Notes: a model not told the origin generated them from the sequence alone. Counted from the first letter of the stretch, positions 1 through 11,819 are shown. The stretch is 64,000 nt of DNA from Alkalibacterium olivapovliticus (GCF_003003275.1 NZ_PVTO01000001.1:1-64000), one strand, 5' to 3'. Numbers and translations: made by a program.

Positions 1-104
1 CGGTGGACCTATTCCATGGCCCTATTATTAGGGAATATCCCAGAATATCCAAGCAATACTAACTAAGATTAGTACCATAAACTTATAATACGAGGAGTAT
101 ACTA
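1..104. other. Left edge: upstream gene end or intergenic, unresolved
   Basis: The first 66 bases probably hold the 3' end of the preceding fatty-acid gene, but three plus-strand frames close at different stops (29-31, 60-62 and 64-66), and none of the short C-termini matches a family I recognise, so no product is called. An inverted repeat CCCTA-TTAT-TAGGG lies at 20-33. The ribosome binding site of fabZ (GAGGAG) is at 92-97. Confidence 0.3.
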
Positions 105-536
105 ATGACTACAATGACTATCGCTGAAGTTCAAGAACTGATCCCCAATCGTTACCCGATTTATTTTATTGATAAAGTTATTGAGATGATTCCAGGAGAG
201 CACGTGACTGCAATCAAAAACGTTACAATCAATGAAGAGTTTTTCCAGGGTCATTTTCCGGGAGAACCCGTAATGCCTGGTGTTCTGATTGTTGAGAGTT
301 TAGCACAAGCTGGATCTATCCCGTTACTCAAACTGGACCAGTTTAAAGGCCAGACGGCTTATTTAGGCGGTCTGAATAAAGTTAAATTTAGAAAAAAAGT
401 GATTCCTGGTGATGTCCTTGAATTAAAAGTGGATATTGTCAAGTTAAAAGAATATGCTGGAATCGGTAAAGGCGTCGCATACGTTGACGGAAAAAAAGTG
501 TGTGAAGTTGAAATGACATTTATTATTGGAAAATAG
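105..536 (+). CDS. fabZ: 3-hydroxyacyl-ACP dehydratase FabZ
   Basis: The 143-residue protein is a hot-dog-fold dehydratase that removes water from 3-hydroxyacyl-ACP in the elongation cycle of fatty-acid synthesis, in the cytoplasm. The catalytic His is in GHFPG (His50) and the catalytic Glu in PGVLIVESLAQ (Glu64), the normal FabZ spacing. The length is typical. GAGGAG lies 7 nt before this ATG, which favours it over the ATG three codons later. It is followed at 40 nt by accC-accD-accA, so it belongs to the main fab/acc operon. A FabN-type dehydratase/isomerase has the same fold, but the linkage to acc genes favours FabZ. Confidence 0.95.
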   Translation: MTTMTIAEVQELIPNRYPIYFIDKVIEMIPGEHVTAIKNVTINEEFFQGHFPGEPVMPGVLIVESLAQAGSIPLLKLDQFKGQTAYLGGLNKVKFRKKVIPGDVLELKVDIVKLKEYAGIGKGVAYVDGKKVCEVEMTFIIGK

Positions 537-576
537 CAAATGATCTCAATTATGATCTAGTAAGGAAGGGTTATGC

Positions 577-1962
577 ATGTTTCAAAAAATATTAGTGGCC
601 AATAGAGGAGAAATAGCTGTAAGGATCATTCGTGCCTGTAAAGAACTGAATATCAAGACTGTTGCTGTTTATTCTACTGCTGATGAAGATGCCCTTCATA
701 TGCAATTGGCAGATGAGGCAGTATGCATAGGTCCTCCCAAAGCGTCAGACTCGTATTTGAATATACATAATATTCTAAGTGCGGCAGTCTTGACAGGTGC
801 TGAAGCTATCCATCCCGGTTTTGGATTTCTCTCTGAGAACAGTCTATTTGCTGCCATGTGTGAAGAGGTCAACATCACGTTCATCGGTCCTGATAAAACA
901 ATTATCGATCAGATGGGAAATAAATCTAATGCGCGCGAGATGATGCAGAAAGCGAATGTTCCAGTCATTCCTGGAAGTAACGAATCCATCACAACAATAG
1001 ACCAGCTGAAGAGAAATGTTGAAGACATTGGGTTACCTGTTATCATAAAAGCAGTAGCTGGTGGCGGCGGAAAAGGCATGCGTATGGTGTTTGACGAAGA
1101 GCATCTGGAAGCCAGTTTTCTTCAGGCTCAGTCAGAATCAAAGGCAGCCTTCAATGATAACCGAATGTATGTGGAAAAAATTATTACACCGGCTAAGCAT
1201 ATAGAGGTACAGATTTTAGCGGATAATTATGGTAATGTGGTGCATTTAGGTGAAAGAGATTGTTCTCTTCAACGAAATCACCAGAAAATTGTGGAAGAAG
1301 CACCTAGTTCTTCCCTGACGGATGGCGTAAGAGAAAAGATCTGTGACAGTGCTGTTCGCGCTGCTAAAAAAGTAGGCTATAAAAATGCAGGAACGATCGA
1401 GTTCTTGGTGGATAAGGACGAGAATTTTTTCTTCATGGAGATGAATACACGTATTCAAGTGGAACACCCCATCACTGAAATGATCACTCAACTGGATATT
1501 GTGAAAGAACAAATCAATATTGCGGCAGGGTACAAACTGTCAGTCACACAAGAAGATGTCATGTTCAAAGGGCATGCAATCGAGTGTCGGATCAATGCTG
1601 AAAACCCGGCATTCAATTTTGCGCCTTCTCCTGGAGAAATCAGTTACTTGAATATGCCATCCGGGGGATTAGGTTTGCGAGTTGACACGGCAATGTTTGC
1701 TGGCGGCGTTATCCCTCCTTATTATGATTCCATGATTGCTAAAGTGATTACACATGGAAATACGAGAGAAGATGCTATCAGTAAAATGAATCGTGCATTA
1801 AATGAAACGGTTATTGAAGGCATTCAGACGAATTTAGACTTCCAGCTGGATTTATTACAGCAGCCATCTTTTGTGTCTGGGGATTATACGACGGAGACAT
1901 TGTCGAAAGTAATCATTCCAAATTGGTTGAATGATAAGGAGGCTATTGATGAGACTATTTAA
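577..1962 (+). CDS. accC: Acetyl-CoA carboxylase, biotin carboxylase subunit AccC
   Basis: This 461-residue ATP-grasp enzyme carboxylates the biotin on AccB using ATP and bicarbonate, the first half-reaction of malonyl-CoA synthesis. The N-terminal biotin carboxylase fold starts with [14 protein letters not shown], the glycine-rich ATP loop GGGGKGM lies near residue 165, and the active-site segment [14 protein letters not shown] is near 287. The length is normal for a free AccC rather than a fused carboxylase. A GGAAGG ribosome binding site precedes the ATG. The stop lies inside the start of accD, which suggests translational coupling. accB is not in the window and may lie to the left. Confidence 0.97.
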   Translation: MFQKILVANRGEIAVRIIRACKELNIKTVAVYSTADEDALHMQLADEAVCIGPPKASDSYLNIHNILSAAVLTGAEAIHPGFGFLSENSLFAAMCEEVNITFIGPDKTIIDQMGNKSNAREMMQKANVPVIPGSNESITTIDQLKRNVEDIGLPVIIKAVAGGGGKGMRMVFDEEHLEASFLQAQSESKAAFNDNRMYVEKIITPAKHIEVQILADNYGNVVHLGERDCSLQRNHQKIVEEAPSSSLTDGVREKICDSAVRAAKKVGYKNAGTIEFLVDKDENFFFMEMNTRIQVEHPITEMITQLDIVKEQINIAAGYKLSVTQEDVMFKGHAIECRINAENPAFNFAPSPGEISYLNMPSGGLGLRVDTAMFAGGVIPPYYDSMIAKVITHGNTREDAISKMNRALNETVIEGIQTNLDFQLDLLQQPSFVSGDYTTETLSKVIIPNWLNDKEAIDETI

Positions 1963-2821
1963 GAAACGACCGTATATCTCGATTCAAAAGTCAACTTCTC
2001 AAAATGGCCCATCCGTTCCAGACGGGATGTTCGAAAAATGTCCCAACTGTAAAGAGTCCGTATATGTTAAGGCACTTGGTCAGGAACGGGTTTGTCCCAA
2101 TTGCCACTACGCCTTTCGCATTCGAGCTCAGGAGCGATTAGCGCTTACTATAGATCCTATGAGCTTCAAAGAGTGGGATGAAATGACTCAGCCTAAAAAC
2201 CCTCTGGACTTTCCCGATTACGAGGAAAAAATTAGAAACGTTCAGATCAGTACTGGTCTCAGAGAGGCTGTTCTGACAGGTCAGGCGACGTTTAAAGGTG
2301 TAGATGCCGCAATTGGTATCATGGATTCCCATTTCATTATGGGGAGCATGGGGCAGGCTGTTGGCGAAAAAATAACACGTCTATTTGAAAAAGCGACAGA
2401 ACAGTCACTTCCAGTTGTTTTATTTACTGCTTCAGGTGGAGCCAGAATGCAGGAAGGTATTTTTTCACTGATGCAGATGGCTAAAACCAGTGCAGCAATA
2501 AAAAACCATTCAAAAAAAGGACTGTTTTACTTGACGGTACTGACTGATCCAACTACCGGAGGTGTCACGGCAAGTTTCGCTATGCTTGGCGATATTATTC
2601 TTGCAGAACCGGGAGCTTTAGTCGGATTTGCGGGGAAACGGGTGATTGAACAGACGATCAAAGCATCCCTGCCTGAAGATTTTCAAATGGCAGAGACAGT
2701 GCTGAGAAATGGGTTTATTGATCAGATCGTTGAACGTGAAAACCTGCGTGCTGTCATCAGCCAGTTGTTGGACATGCATGTAGATCCTGACAGGTCTAAT
2801 AAGGAGGGTTACGATGAGTAA
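1949..2821 (+). CDS. accD: Acetyl-CoA carboxyltransferase subunit beta AccD
   Basis: AccD is the zinc-binding beta half of the carboxyltransferase, which moves the carboxyl group from biotin to acetyl-CoA. The N-terminus carries a four-cysteine zinc ribbon (CPNC near residue 31 and CPNC near residue 50) and is followed by a crotonase-like carboxyltransferase domain with [13 protein letters not shown] place the start at 1949 and not at the in-frame ATG at 1931, because AAGGAGG (1935-1941) lies between them. The resulting protein has 290 residues. It overlaps accC by 14 nt and accA by 8 nt, as expected for subunits made in equal amounts. Confidence 0.95.
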   Translation: MRLFKKRPYISIQKSTSQNGPSVPDGMFEKCPNCKESVYVKALGQERVCPNCHYAFRIRAQERLALTIDPMSFKEWDEMTQPKNPLDFPDYEEKIRNVQISTGLREAVLTGQATFKGVDAAIGIMDSHFIMGSMGQAVGEKITRLFEKATEQSLPVVLFTASGGARMQEGIFSLMQMAKTSAAIKNHSKKGLFYLTVLTDPTTGGVTASFAMLGDIILAEPGALVGFAGKRVIEQTIKASLPEDFQMAETVLRNGFIDQIVERENLRAVISQLLDMHVDPDRSNKEGYDE

Positions 2822-3596
2822 TGTAATGGATACCGTATCCTTGGCTAGAAAAACTGACCGGTTAAATATCCAGGATATCACCTCCCTCATGATCGATGAC
2901 TTTATAGAGCTGCACGGCGATCGTCAGTATAAAGATGATGAAGCCATCATGGGTGGGATTGGTCGACTAAATGGACGAGCGGTCACTGTAATAGGAAACA
3001 AAAAAGGCACGACCCTTGAAGAAAACATGGCTTCTAATTTCGGTTCAGCTCATCCGGAGGGGTACAGAAAGTCACTGAGGCTGATGAAGCAGGCTGAGAA
3101 GTTTAATCGGCCGATCCTTAACTTCATCAACACATCAGGTGCTTATTGCGGAGTAGAGGCGGAAGAAAGAGGACAAGGGGAAGCGATTGCCAGAAACCTT
3201 CTGGAGATGAGTGACCTTAAAGTGCCCGTTATAGCCATTATACTGGGCGAAGGCGGGAGTGGCGGAGCCTTGGCACTGGCACTTGCAGACGAAGTCTGGA
3301 TGATGGAATACTCGATCTATTCTATTTTGTCACCTGAAGGGTTTGCCTCTATTCTCTGGAAAGATTCCAAGAAAGCCAGCGATGCAGCAGAACTGATGAA
3401 ATTGACATCGACAGATCTGAACGATTTAGGTGTTATTGAACGTGTTATATCTGAAACAGACGGAGAAGACTGGTTGCCCAAAGAAGTGATCATCGAACGA
3501 CTGAAGTCAGATATCAATACCAAGCTGCAGGAACTCACACTATTACCCAAAGAAGAATTGGTCAGGAACCGATACAACCGGTTTAGAAAATTTTAA
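2814..3596 (+). CDS. accA: Acetyl-CoA carboxyltransferase subunit alpha AccA
   Basis: The alpha subunit partners AccD in the carboxyltransferase tetramer that makes malonyl-CoA. The 260-residue protein has the crotonase-fold signatures [19 protein letters not shown] and [17 protein letters not shown]. It is the short form common in Lactobacillales, without the longer N- and C-terminal extensions seen in proteobacteria. AAGGAGGG at 2801-2808 serves the ATG, which lies inside the end of accD. It is the last gene of the operon, because a hairpin with a T-run follows the stop immediately. Confidence 0.95.
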   Translation: MSNVMDTVSLARKTDRLNIQDITSLMIDDFIELHGDRQYKDDEAIMGGIGRLNGRAVTVIGNKKGTTLEENMASNFGSAHPEGYRKSLRLMKQAEKFNRPILNFINTSGAYCGVEAEERGQGEAIARNLLEMSDLKVPVIAIILGEGGSGGALALALADEVWMMEYSIYSILSPEGFASILWKDSKKASDAAELMKLTSTDLNDLGVIERVISETDGEDWLPKEVIIERLKSDINTKLQELTLLPKEELVRNRYNRFRKF

Positions 3597-3631
3597 GAAA
3601 AGCAATGGGAAGTCTTTCCTGTTGCTTTTTT
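3597..3631 (+). terminator. Terminator of the fab-acc operon
   Basis: AAAAGCAA and GGAA pair with TTTCC and TTGCTTTT around a short loop, followed by a run of T. It sits directly after the accA stop. Confidence 0.75.
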
Positions 3632-3697
3632 GAGCTGTAAAAGACTGTTTAAGCGAAAAAAAGATGTGGTACAATATGTGCGAGGAGTGAATGCCAT

Positions 3698-4648
3698 ATG
3701 GGAGATCAGATCGAATTTCCGAAAAATTACGGAACATATATGCACCATGCCATGAGTGCTCTGCAGAGTGGACAGTATGAGGTGGCTATCGGTCACTTAA
3801 AGAAAGCTTACGCAATTAAAGAAGAGAACAGTTTAAATGTATTGCTGGTATCTGCTCTGTTTCACAACGGTCAAGTAAAAGAAGCGATGGACCTTGCTGA
3901 AAGCAAAAAACAGTTTTATCTTTCTAATGACAAAAGAATTCTGGTCTATGTCGAACTGCTGATTCATAACCAACAGTTCTTACTTGCTCAGAAACACATC
4001 GATGAAAATCAGAAAGACCCTGCCGGGGTCTATAAAGATAATTGGAAGACACTTCAGTCTACTCTGGATAGTAGAAAAGAAGAAGAAGAGAAAAAACGGG
4101 AAGCGATAGAAGAAGAACGGACAAAACAACTTTTTTCACTGGCATCTACGCTTCCGGAAGAGCAGTTCTCCATCATTCAGGAAGCACACGCTATGAGAAC
4201 TGAAAACCTTCAAAAGGCAGCCCCTTCAGTTTTCCAGAACCCATACGTCCATCCGATTGCCCGGTCCGGTTTTCTGTCGCTGCTAATATCAAGACAGGTG
4301 GATCACCCCTTCACTTACAGCTGGTTCCAACAGACTAAAGACATTAACCCCATCAACATGCACTCATTTGAAGATGACCCGATCATACAGGAGATGCTAA
4401 CTCAGACTGAAAAGATATACGAGCAGGATCCCTCTATGGAAGAACTGGTTAAAAGTGAACTGAACATGATTTTGCTGCTGTTGTATCCATTCGTTGATGA
4501 CGTCATCAAGAAAGAGCAGATAACTGACTGGATCAGAGCCATTGCACAGATGATCGATCCGACTGCTCCTGCACCGGGAAAAGGCAGTGGAGACCAGATA
4601 GAATTTATTCAGTCCTGGATCACCAGAATACATCAGGAATTCCAGTAA
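3698..4648 (+). CDS. Tetratricopeptide-repeat protein upstream of trigger factor
   Basis: The 316-residue protein has no signal peptide or membrane segment, so it is probably cytoplasmic. Residues 10-110 show the alternating small and aromatic pattern of helical TPR-type repeats (for example SALQSGQYEVAIGHLKKAYA), and residues 125-145 form a highly charged KEEEEKKREAIEEERTK helix that is likely a coiled coil. The C-terminal half is helical and unassigned. TPR proteins usually mediate protein contacts, and a similar gene often precedes tig in Lactobacillales, but I know of no tested function. GAGGAG precedes the ATG, and TACAAT at 3670-3675 is a plausible -10 box for a separate promoter. Confidence 0.7.
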   Translation: MGDQIEFPKNYGTYMHHAMSALQSGQYEVAIGHLKKAYAIKEENSLNVLLVSALFHNGQVKEAMDLAESKKQFYLSNDKRILVYVELLIHNQQFLLAQKHIDENQKDPAGVYKDNWKTLQSTLDSRKEEEEKKREAIEEERTKQLFSLASTLPEEQFSIIQEAHAMRTENLQKAAPSVFQNPYVHPIARSGFLSLLISRQVDHPFTYSWFQQTKDINPINMHSFEDDPIIQEMLTQTEKIYEQDPSMEELVKSELNMILLLLYPFVDDVIKKEQITDWIRAIAQMIDPTAPAPGKGSGDQIEFIQSWITRIHQEFQ

Positions 4649-4662
4649 TTAAGCTTCTAGAG

Positions 4663-4691
4663 TTTACATTAAGTGCAAAATATTGTATGAT
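4663..4691 (+). promoter_or_regulatory. Sigma-A-type promoter of tig
   Basis: TTTACA (4663-4668), a 17-nt spacer and TATGAT (4686-4691). The untranslated leader of about 100 nt holds a small hairpin, CGGT-GATAT-ACCG. Confidence 0.8.
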
Positions 4692-4799
4692 AATCAAGTA
4701 TGTTTAAATAAAAAACGGTGATATACCGATTATTTTCTGTACTCACTGGAAATAATTAACTATTACTAAAATACAAATCATTTCGGAGGGTAATTATAC

Positions 4800-6110
4800 A
4801 TGGAAACAACATTTGAAAAAACTGGAGCGACTACGGGTCGTCTGGAGTTTAGCATTGATCAGGAAACTGTTCAAAAAGGATTAGACAAGACATTTAAAAA
4901 AGTACAAAAAACATTAAACGTCCCTGGATTCCGTAAAGGAAGAGTTCCACGTCGTATTTTCAACCAGATGTATGGTGAAGCAGCACTTTATGAAGATACA
5001 TTAAACGATTTGTTGCCTGCAGCTTATTCAAAAGCTGTTGAAGAAGCGGGTATTGAGCCTGTAGCACAACCAAATGTAGATATTAAATCTGTTGAGAAAA
5101 ATCAGGACTGGGAACTGATTGCTGATGTGACGTTGAAACCAGACGTTGAACTTGGTCAGTACAAAGAACTTGAAGTAACTAAACAGGACCGCGAATTATC
5201 TGAAGAAGACGTTGACGCGGCTTTAAACAGACGCCGTGAAAGCTTAGCTGAATTGACTATAAAAGAAGAAGCAGCTGAAGAAGGCGATACAGTTGTTATG
5301 GACTATGAAGGATTTAAAGATGGTGAAGCATTCGAAGGTGGGAAAGGTGAAAACCACTCACTGGAACTAGGATCTAACTCATTTATCCCTGGATTTGAAG
5401 AACAATTAGTGGGCGTAAAAGCTGGTGACGAAAAAGACGTTACCCTAACGTTCCCTGAAGAATACCACTCAGAGGACTTAGCTGGAGCTGAAGCAGTATT
5501 CAAAGTTAAAGTTCACGAAGTTAAAGCAAAAGCTTTACCTGAATTGGACGATGAATTTGTAAAAGACCTGGACGAAGACGTTGAGTCTGTTGACGAATTA
5601 AAAGAAAAAATCCGTAAAGAACTAGAAGAAGGTAAAGTATCTTCTGCGGATGATGCAAGAGATGATGAAGCAATCAAAAAAGCAGTAGAAAATGCTAAGA
5701 TTGAAGAAATCCCTCACGAAATGGCGCATGAAGAAGTACACCGTCAGATGGATATGTTCCTTAATAACTTGAAACAGCAAGGCATTTCACCGGAAATGTA
5801 CTATCAGATGACAAATTCTTCTGAAGAAGATCTGCACAAGCAATTCGAAGGTGATGCTGAATTTAACGTTCGTACAAACCTTGTCTTAGAAGCAATTGTA
5901 GAAGCTGAAGGCCTTCAAGCGACTGAAGAAGACATGGAAAAAGAAATTACTGATCTTGCTGGTCAATACAACATGCCAGAAGATCAAGTACGTAACGTCT
6001 TATCTCCAGACTTACTGAACAGAGATATTTCGTTGAAAAAAGCAATTGATCTGATTACAACAACTGCTAAAGAAACGTTAGAGAAAACTGAAAGCTCTGA
6101 AAAAGAGTAA
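4800..6110 (+). CDS. tig: Trigger factor, ribosome-bound chaperone
   Basis: Trigger factor binds ribosomal protein L23 at the exit tunnel and shelters nascent chains. It also carries peptidyl-prolyl isomerase activity. The 436-residue protein has the N-terminal ribosome-binding domain with the signature segment VPGFRKGRVPR near residue 41, an FKBP-type domain around 160-245 (FIPGFEEQLVG), and a long helical C-terminal chaperone domain. The ATG is preceded by GGAGGG. The gene has its own promoter and its own terminator, so it is transcribed separately from clpX, as in Bacillus. Confidence 0.97.
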   Translation: METTFEKTGATTGRLEFSIDQETVQKGLDKTFKKVQKTLNVPGFRKGRVPRRIFNQMYGEAALYEDTLNDLLPAAYSKAVEEAGIEPVAQPNVDIKSVEKNQDWELIADVTLKPDVELGQYKELEVTKQDRELSEEDVDAALNRRRESLAELTIKEEAAEEGDTVVMDYEGFKDGEAFEGGKGENHSLELGSNSFIPGFEEQLVGVKAGDEKDVTLTFPEEYHSEDLAGAEAVFKVKVHEVKAKALPELDDEFVKDLDEDVESVDELKEKIRKELEEGKVSSADDARDDEAIKKAVENAKIEEIPHEMAHEEVHRQMDMFLNNLKQQGISPEMYYQMTNSSEEDLHKQFEGDAEFNVRTNLVLEAIVEAEGLQATEEDMEKEITDLAGQYNMPEDQVRNVLSPDLLNRDISLKKAIDLITTTAKETLEKTESSEKE

Positions 6111-6129
6111 AACGGGTATATATAAAATA

Positions 6130-6158
6130 GGGGATGCCTAACCAGCATTCCCGTTTTT
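6130..6158 (+). terminator. Terminator after tig
   Basis: GGGGATGC (6130-6137) pairs with GCATTCCC (6145-6152), followed by GTTTTT. Confidence 0.85.
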
Positions 6159-6208
6159 CATAAATACCATAAAAAATATACTAGTCTATGAAAGAGGTGA
6201 CCATGCCT

Positions 6209-7462
6209 ATGTTTAATGATGAAGAACAAAAGGGCAATATTTCGTGCTCATTCTGTGGAAAATCACAAGAACAAGTTAAAAAAATAGTGGCCGGTCCAGG
6301 AGTATATATTTGTAATGAATGTGTAGACTTATGTCAGGAAATTATGGAAGAGGAATTTAACAAGCAGTCATTTGATGGTGAAATGAGTGTCCCTAAACCC
6401 TTTGAAATTCGTGAAATCCTCAATGAGTATATCATTGGACAGGAATCTGCTAAAAAGGCGTTATCTGTAGCCGTTTATAACCATTATAAGCGTATCAACA
6501 GCATGGATGAAGAGTCCGATGACGATATTGAACTGCAGAAAAGTAATATTTGTCTGATCGGTCCTACGGGATCAGGTAAAACGTACCTTGCCCAGACACT
6601 GGCACGTATTCTGAATGTCCCATTTGCCATTGCGGATGCGACAAACTTGACTGAAGCCGGATATGTTGGAGAAGACGTTGAAAACATTCTTTTGAAATTA
6701 TTGCAGTCTGCTGATTATGACGTGGAACTTGCTCAACGCGGAATTATTTATGTTGATGAAATCGATAAAATTGCCCGTAAATCAGAAAACGTCTCAATCA
6801 CAAGAGATGTCAGTGGTGAAGGGGTACAGCAAGCGTTGTTGAAAATACTTGAAGGAACAACTGCCAGTGTACCGCCTCAAGGTGGAAGAAAGCATCCGCA
6901 TCAGGAGCTGATTCAAATCGATACCACCAACATTCTCTTTATTGTTGGGGGAGCTTTTGACGGGATCGAAACAATTGTCAAAAATCGTCTGGGCGATAAA
7001 GTGATCGGTTTCGGCGCAACAAACAAACGTAAAGAAGCAGATGAGAAACACAGTATTATGCAGCAGATCATTCCTGAAGATTTACTCAAATATGGATTAA
7101 TTCCAGAGTTTATCGGACGACTGCCTATTACAGCTGTTTTGGATAAGCTAAATGAAGAGGACCTTGTCGAAATTTTGACCAAGCCAAAAAATTCATTAGT
7201 TAAACAGTACAAAAAATTACTGCAGATCGATGAAGTTGAACTTGATTTCGAAGATGATGCATTGATTGGTATCGGCAAGCGTGCGATCGAGAGAGATACA
7301 GGAGCCCGTGGCTTACGCTCGATCATCGAAAGTATTATGATGGATATTATGTTCGAAGTGCCAAGTCGACCGGACATCAAAAAAGTCGTGATCACTCAGG
7401 AAACTGTAGAAACACAGTCAAATCCTGTCTTCTATGATGAAGATGGACAAAAAGTCAGCTGA
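6209..7462 (+). CDS. clpX: ATP-dependent Clp protease unfoldase ClpX
   Basis: ClpX is the AAA+ hexamer that unfolds substrates and feeds them to ClpP. The N-terminal zinc-binding domain shows CSFCGK and CNECVDLC, Walker A is GPTGSGKT near residue 118, Walker B is IIYVDEID, and the pore loop is GYVGED. The start is set at 6209 because AAAGAGGTGA (6191-6200) is correctly placed for it. The in-frame ATGs at 6188 and 6203 lie before or against the ribosome binding site. This gives a normal 417 residues. A weak promoter (TTTTCA, 16 nt, TATACT at 6177-6182) lies upstream. clpP is not in the window. Confidence 0.96.
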   Translation: MFNDEEQKGNISCSFCGKSQEQVKKIVAGPGVYICNECVDLCQEIMEEEFNKQSFDGEMSVPKPFEIREILNEYIIGQESAKKALSVAVYNHYKRINSMDEESDDDIELQKSNICLIGPTGSGKTYLAQTLARILNVPFAIADATNLTEAGYVGEDVENILLKLLQSADYDVELAQRGIIYVDEIDKIARKSENVSITRDVSGEGVQQALLKILEGTTASVPPQGGRKHPHQELIQIDTTNILFIVGGAFDGIETIVKNRLGDKVIGFGATNKRKEADEKHSIMQQIIPEDLLKYGLIPEFIGRLPITAVLDKLNEEDLVEILTKPKNSLVKQYKKLLQIDEVELDFEDDALIGIGKRAIERDTGARGLRSIIESIMMDIMFEVPSRPDIKKVVITQETVETQSNPVFYDEDGQKVS

Positions 7463-7483
7463 TTACTAAATAATAGAATGCAG

Positions 7484-7518
7484 CAAACCTCCGGGAATGA
7501 TTTCGGGGGTTTGTTTTT
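7484..7518 (+). terminator. Terminator after clpX
   Basis: A strong hairpin in which CAAACCTCCGGGA pairs with TTTCGGGGGTTTG, followed by TTTTT. Confidence 0.9.
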
Positions 7519-7665
7519 ATATAGTGTATGACAGTCGTCGTGTTCATTAGTCACTTTTCCGTAACATAGAATTATCCTTGTTACAAAATATTAATATAAG
7601 ACTTTAAAATTAAACTGAGTATGATATACTTACTAGTGATAAATTTCGTAAACGGAGGAGAAGAA

Positions 7666-8271
7666 ATGAACAGCGATAGAATAAATTATGCTGAGATTAC
7701 TATAAGTGCCGTGTCTCCTTCACAGTATCCCGAGGATGGTCTGACTGAGATAGTTCTGGCCGGAAGATCCAACGTAGGAAAGTCTTCTTTTATTAACACA
7801 ATGGTTAACCGAAAAAAGCTAGCGCGTACATCCGGACAGCCTGGGAAAACGCGTACCTTAAATTTCTTTAATATTGAAAAAGAATTGTTTTTTGTTGATG
7901 TACCAGGATACGGATATGCCAAAGTTTCCAATGCAGAGCAGGAAAAATGGGGCAGAATGATGACCGAGTATTTTGCGACCAGAGAAGAGCTGGCACTAGG
8001 CATCCTTTTAGTGGATTTCAGACATGAACCATCAGATTTAGATGTTCAAATGTATGACTTGTATAAATATTACAATATACCGGTACTAGTAATCGGCACG
8101 AAAGCAGATAAAATCAAGAAATCAAAATACAATAAGCACGAAGGTATTATCAAACGAACGCTCAGATTCGAACCTGAAGATAAATTTTTTACGTTCTCTT
8201 CATTTTCAAGAGAAGGTCGTGATGAGATTTGGGAAGAGATACTGAGCTATACAAGGAATGAGATGGAATGA
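7666..8271 (+). CDS. engB: Ribosome biogenesis GTPase EngB (YsxC)
   Basis: A small essential GTPase of the TrmE-Era-EngA-YihA-Septin group that acts in late 50S subunit assembly. The motifs are G1 [10 protein letters not shown]3 DVPGYG, G4 TKAD and a G5-like SSFS, in a 201-residue protein of normal size. The start at 7666 follows GGAGGAG (7654-7660). The in-frame ATG at 7621 lies inside a likely promoter (TATACT at 7625-7630). It overlaps the next gene by ATGA. In Bacillus hemA follows ysxC, which matters for interpreting the next gene. Confidence 0.95.
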   Translation: MNSDRINYAEITISAVSPSQYPEDGLTEIVLAGRSNVGKSSFINTMVNRKKLARTSGQPGKTRTLNFFNIEKELFFVDVPGYGYAKVSNAEQEKWGRMMTEYFATREELALGILLVDFRHEPSDLDVQMYDLYKYYNIPVLVIGTKADKIKKSKYNKHEGIIKRTLRFEPEDKFFTFSSFSREGRDEIWEEILSYTRNEME

Positions 8272-9410
8272 AACTGTTAATGTATGGAGTGAACAGAGAC
8301 ACTGTCTCATCCCAGGATATACACAGATACAGTTTGACACAGTCAGCGCGCAGAGAACACTTACATGACATCGCTGCATTTAATGGTGTTAAAGAAGTTG
8401 TTTTGCTGGTTACAGACAGTAGAAATGAGTATTATTTGTTTGTGGATGAGAAAGATTTTAAACATGGGGACCTTTTACGCTATTTGTCTCATTACACGGA
8501 TAAGATGCTTGAAGAAGTGATTCTCGAAACTTACAGCAAGTTTAATGAGGATGTTGTCAAACATCTCCTGCATGTGTCGAGCAGTATTGAACTCTCAACA
8601 AATCATACCTCTGAACCTGTAGATGTCATTGATAATGCGCTCATGAACGCTGTGGAAGAGCAAACCGCAGGTAATGTTTTGCATACGCTGTTCAAAAAAG
8701 CGGTCGATTTCTCTCTTGATCTGTGTGAGAGACAATCACTCGAACCGCTGCTTCAAGGAGATGTGTCCAGAGCGGTCCGATTGATCAGGACAACCCAGAA
8801 CAGTCATGGGGCAAACCATTATTTGGTTATTGGGAGTGAAGGACTGACTAATCAGGTCATCAAGCATTTATCAGGAACAGATCAGGGCTCTTTGACTGTC
8901 TTGAATCGCAGTCATGAATCTGAACAGTCGGTCGATGAATTGAAGCAATGGTTACAGATTACGAATCAGTCAAACTTGCTTAAAAACATCCATTTGGTCG
9001 ATTCATCACAGTTGCTCTACAGACTGGCCAAGTCAGATGTGATCATAATCGGTCCGTCAGAGAAAAACTTGTGGATTTCAGAAGAACTGATCAATGAAAT
9101 GAAAATACTTAGACCTACTCTAAAGCGTCAACTATTTTTCGATTTCAGTTTTTCACAAGATGAAACAGTCTTCTCAAGATATAATGAGTTGATATACAAA
9201 CATATTGAGGACGAACCAAAAAAAGTATTTCTTGATGAAAAAGTAGAAGCTGCTCATACTGCTTATGATGAACTGATATCAGTCATGACTAATCAGTATA
9301 TGATTCACTATAATCAGCTTCAGGAATGTCACCCCATCATTCCGGCTATAAAAAAAGAGCTCAATTCAAGACGAAAGTGTCTGACAAAAAGAATAAGTCA
9401 ACAAGTCTAG
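8268..9410 (+). CDS. Glutamyl-tRNA reductase-like protein lacking the catalytic cysteine
   Basis: The 380-residue protein is colinear with HemA (glutamyl-tRNA reductase) over its whole length. [17 protein letters not shown] matches the active-site stretch usually read as STCNRTE, but Asp50 stands where the catalytic Cys should be. [12 protein letters not shown] matches HLFRVA-type sequence, but the following GExQILGQ motif is gone. [10 protein letters not shown] takes the place of the NADPH-binding glycine loop. [24 protein letters not shown] and IYKHIEDE then follow the HemA order, and [12 protein letters not shown] matches the start of the dimerisation helices. The C-terminus is shorter than in HemA. 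It overlaps engB by 4 nt, the Bacillus hemA position, and no other heme gene is present. I infer a repurposed or relic HemA, not an active reductase. Confidence 0.7.
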   Translation: MKLLMYGVNRDTVSSQDIHRYSLTQSARREHLHDIAAFNGVKEVVLLVTDSRNEYYLFVDEKDFKHGDLLRYLSHYTDKMLEEVILETYSKFNEDVVKHLLHVSSSIELSTNHTSEPVDVIDNALMNAVEEQTAGNVLHTLFKKAVDFSLDLCERQSLEPLLQGDVSRAVRLIRTTQNSHGANHYLVIGSEGLTNQVIKHLSGTDQGSLTVLNRSHESEQSVDELKQWLQITNQSNLLKNIHLVDSSQLLYRLAKSDVIIIGPSEKNLWISEELINEMKILRPTLKRQLFFDFSFSQDETVFSRYNELIYKHIEDEPKKVFLDEKVEAAHTAYDELISVMTNQYMIHYNQLQECHPIIPAIKKELNSRRKCLTKRISQQV

Positions 9411-9437
9411 GAGAGTCGATTCATCGGCTCTTTTTTT
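9411..9437 (+). terminator. Terminator after the HemA-like gene
   Basis: GAGTCG-ATTCAT-CGGCTC hairpin followed by seven or more T. Confidence 0.8.
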
Positions 9438-9525
9438 GTTGGAAGACGGAATTATTAGAGTGTACAAATGAAATTAGATATCACCATCAAATTAGTGTAA
9501 AATAAAAGAGATAAGCGAGTCATGA

Positions 9526-10851
<1,326 letters not shown>

Positions 10852-10871
10852 TATAAATAAAGGATAATGAT

Positions 10872-11819
10872 ATGGATTTATTATTTTTGGGTACCGGATC
10901 CGGTGTGCCGGCAAAACACCGTAATTTATCGAGTATTGTATTAAAGCTGCTCGATGAACGAAACAGTCTCTGGCTATTTGACTGTGGTGAATCTACTCAG
11001 CATCAGATTTTGAATACCACAGTTAAGCCTAGAAAAATAGAAAAGATTTTTATAACTCATATGCATGGGGACCACATTTTTGGTCTGCCAGGTCTTCTCA
11101 GCAGCCGGGCTTTTCAAGGTGGAGAGACGCTGCTAACGATTTACGGTCCTCCAGGCATAAAACAGTATGTCACGATGTCCTTGAAACTGTCGCAATCCCA
11201 TTTTAGATATCCGATACGATTTGTGGAATTCAGTGAAGAAGGGGTCATTTTTGAAGATGATCAATTCATCGTTAGTATAAAAAAGCTGAAGCATGGGATT
11301 CCTTCCTATGGATTCAGAGTTCAGGAGAAAGACCGCGAAGGCGAACTGATGGCTGATGCATTAAAAGACATCGGCGTGCCGTTCGGGCCACTTTTTGGTC
11401 AATTAAAACAGGGCAAAACGGTTAAACTGGAAGATGGTAGAGAAATAAACGGGCGGGACTATATTGGCCCTAGTCAAAAGGGCAGAGTCCTCACTATTTT
11501 GGGGGACACTTTAAAAAGTCAGGCAAGTGTAGAACTGGCAAACGATACAGATGTACTGGTACATGAAAGTACCTTTACGTCAGATGATCAGAAGCTGGCA
11601 ACCAGTTACAATCATTCTACGAATGTGGATGCAGCTATGACAGCTAAAGAAGCAAATGCCAAGAAACTGCTGCTGACTCACGTCAGTGCCCGTTACCTTT
11701 ATGCAGACAGCAAGGCAATGGAGAGAGAAGCACGTACTGTTTTTCCTGAAACATACATGATGAATGATTTTTCTGAAGTATCCATACCTGTAAGGAAAGA
11801 AGTGGGAACCGATGAGTAA
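10872..11819 (+). CDS. rnz: Ribonuclease Z
   Basis: A metallo-beta-lactamase-fold endonuclease that trims the 3' end of tRNA precursors. The zinc-binding motif HMHGDH is at about residues 63-68, and the later ligands are seen in ILGDTL, VHESTF and HSTNVDA. The 315-residue length fits the bacterial RNase Z (ElaC) class. The ATG follows AAAGGAT. The gene ends inside the start of the following dehydrogenase gene, an arrangement common in Gram-positive genomes. Confidence 0.95.
   Translation: MDLLFLGTGSGVPAKHRNLSSIVLKLLDERNSLWLFDCGESTQHQILNTTVKPRKIEKIFITHMHGDHIFGLPGLLSSRAFQGGETLLTIYGPPGIKQYVTMSLKLSQSHFRYPIRFVEFSEEGVIFEDDQFIVSIKKLKHGIPSYGFRVQEKDREGELMADALKDIGVPFGPLFGQLKQGKTVKLEDGREINGRDYIGPSQKGRVLTILGDTLKSQASVELANDTDVLVHESTFTSDDQKLATSYNHSTNVDAAMTAKEANAKKLLLTHVSARYLYADSKAMEREARTVFPETYMMNDFSEVSIPVRKEVGTDE

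Noticed and set aside
1-66. Calling the left-edge codons as the end of accB or fabF
   Set aside because: None of the three frames matches the C-terminal sequences I expect for those families.
6913-7395. Long antisense frame inside clpX
   Set aside because: It lies opposite the strongly conserved ClpX core, has serine-rich, low-information content typical of antisense frames, and shows no ribosome binding site.
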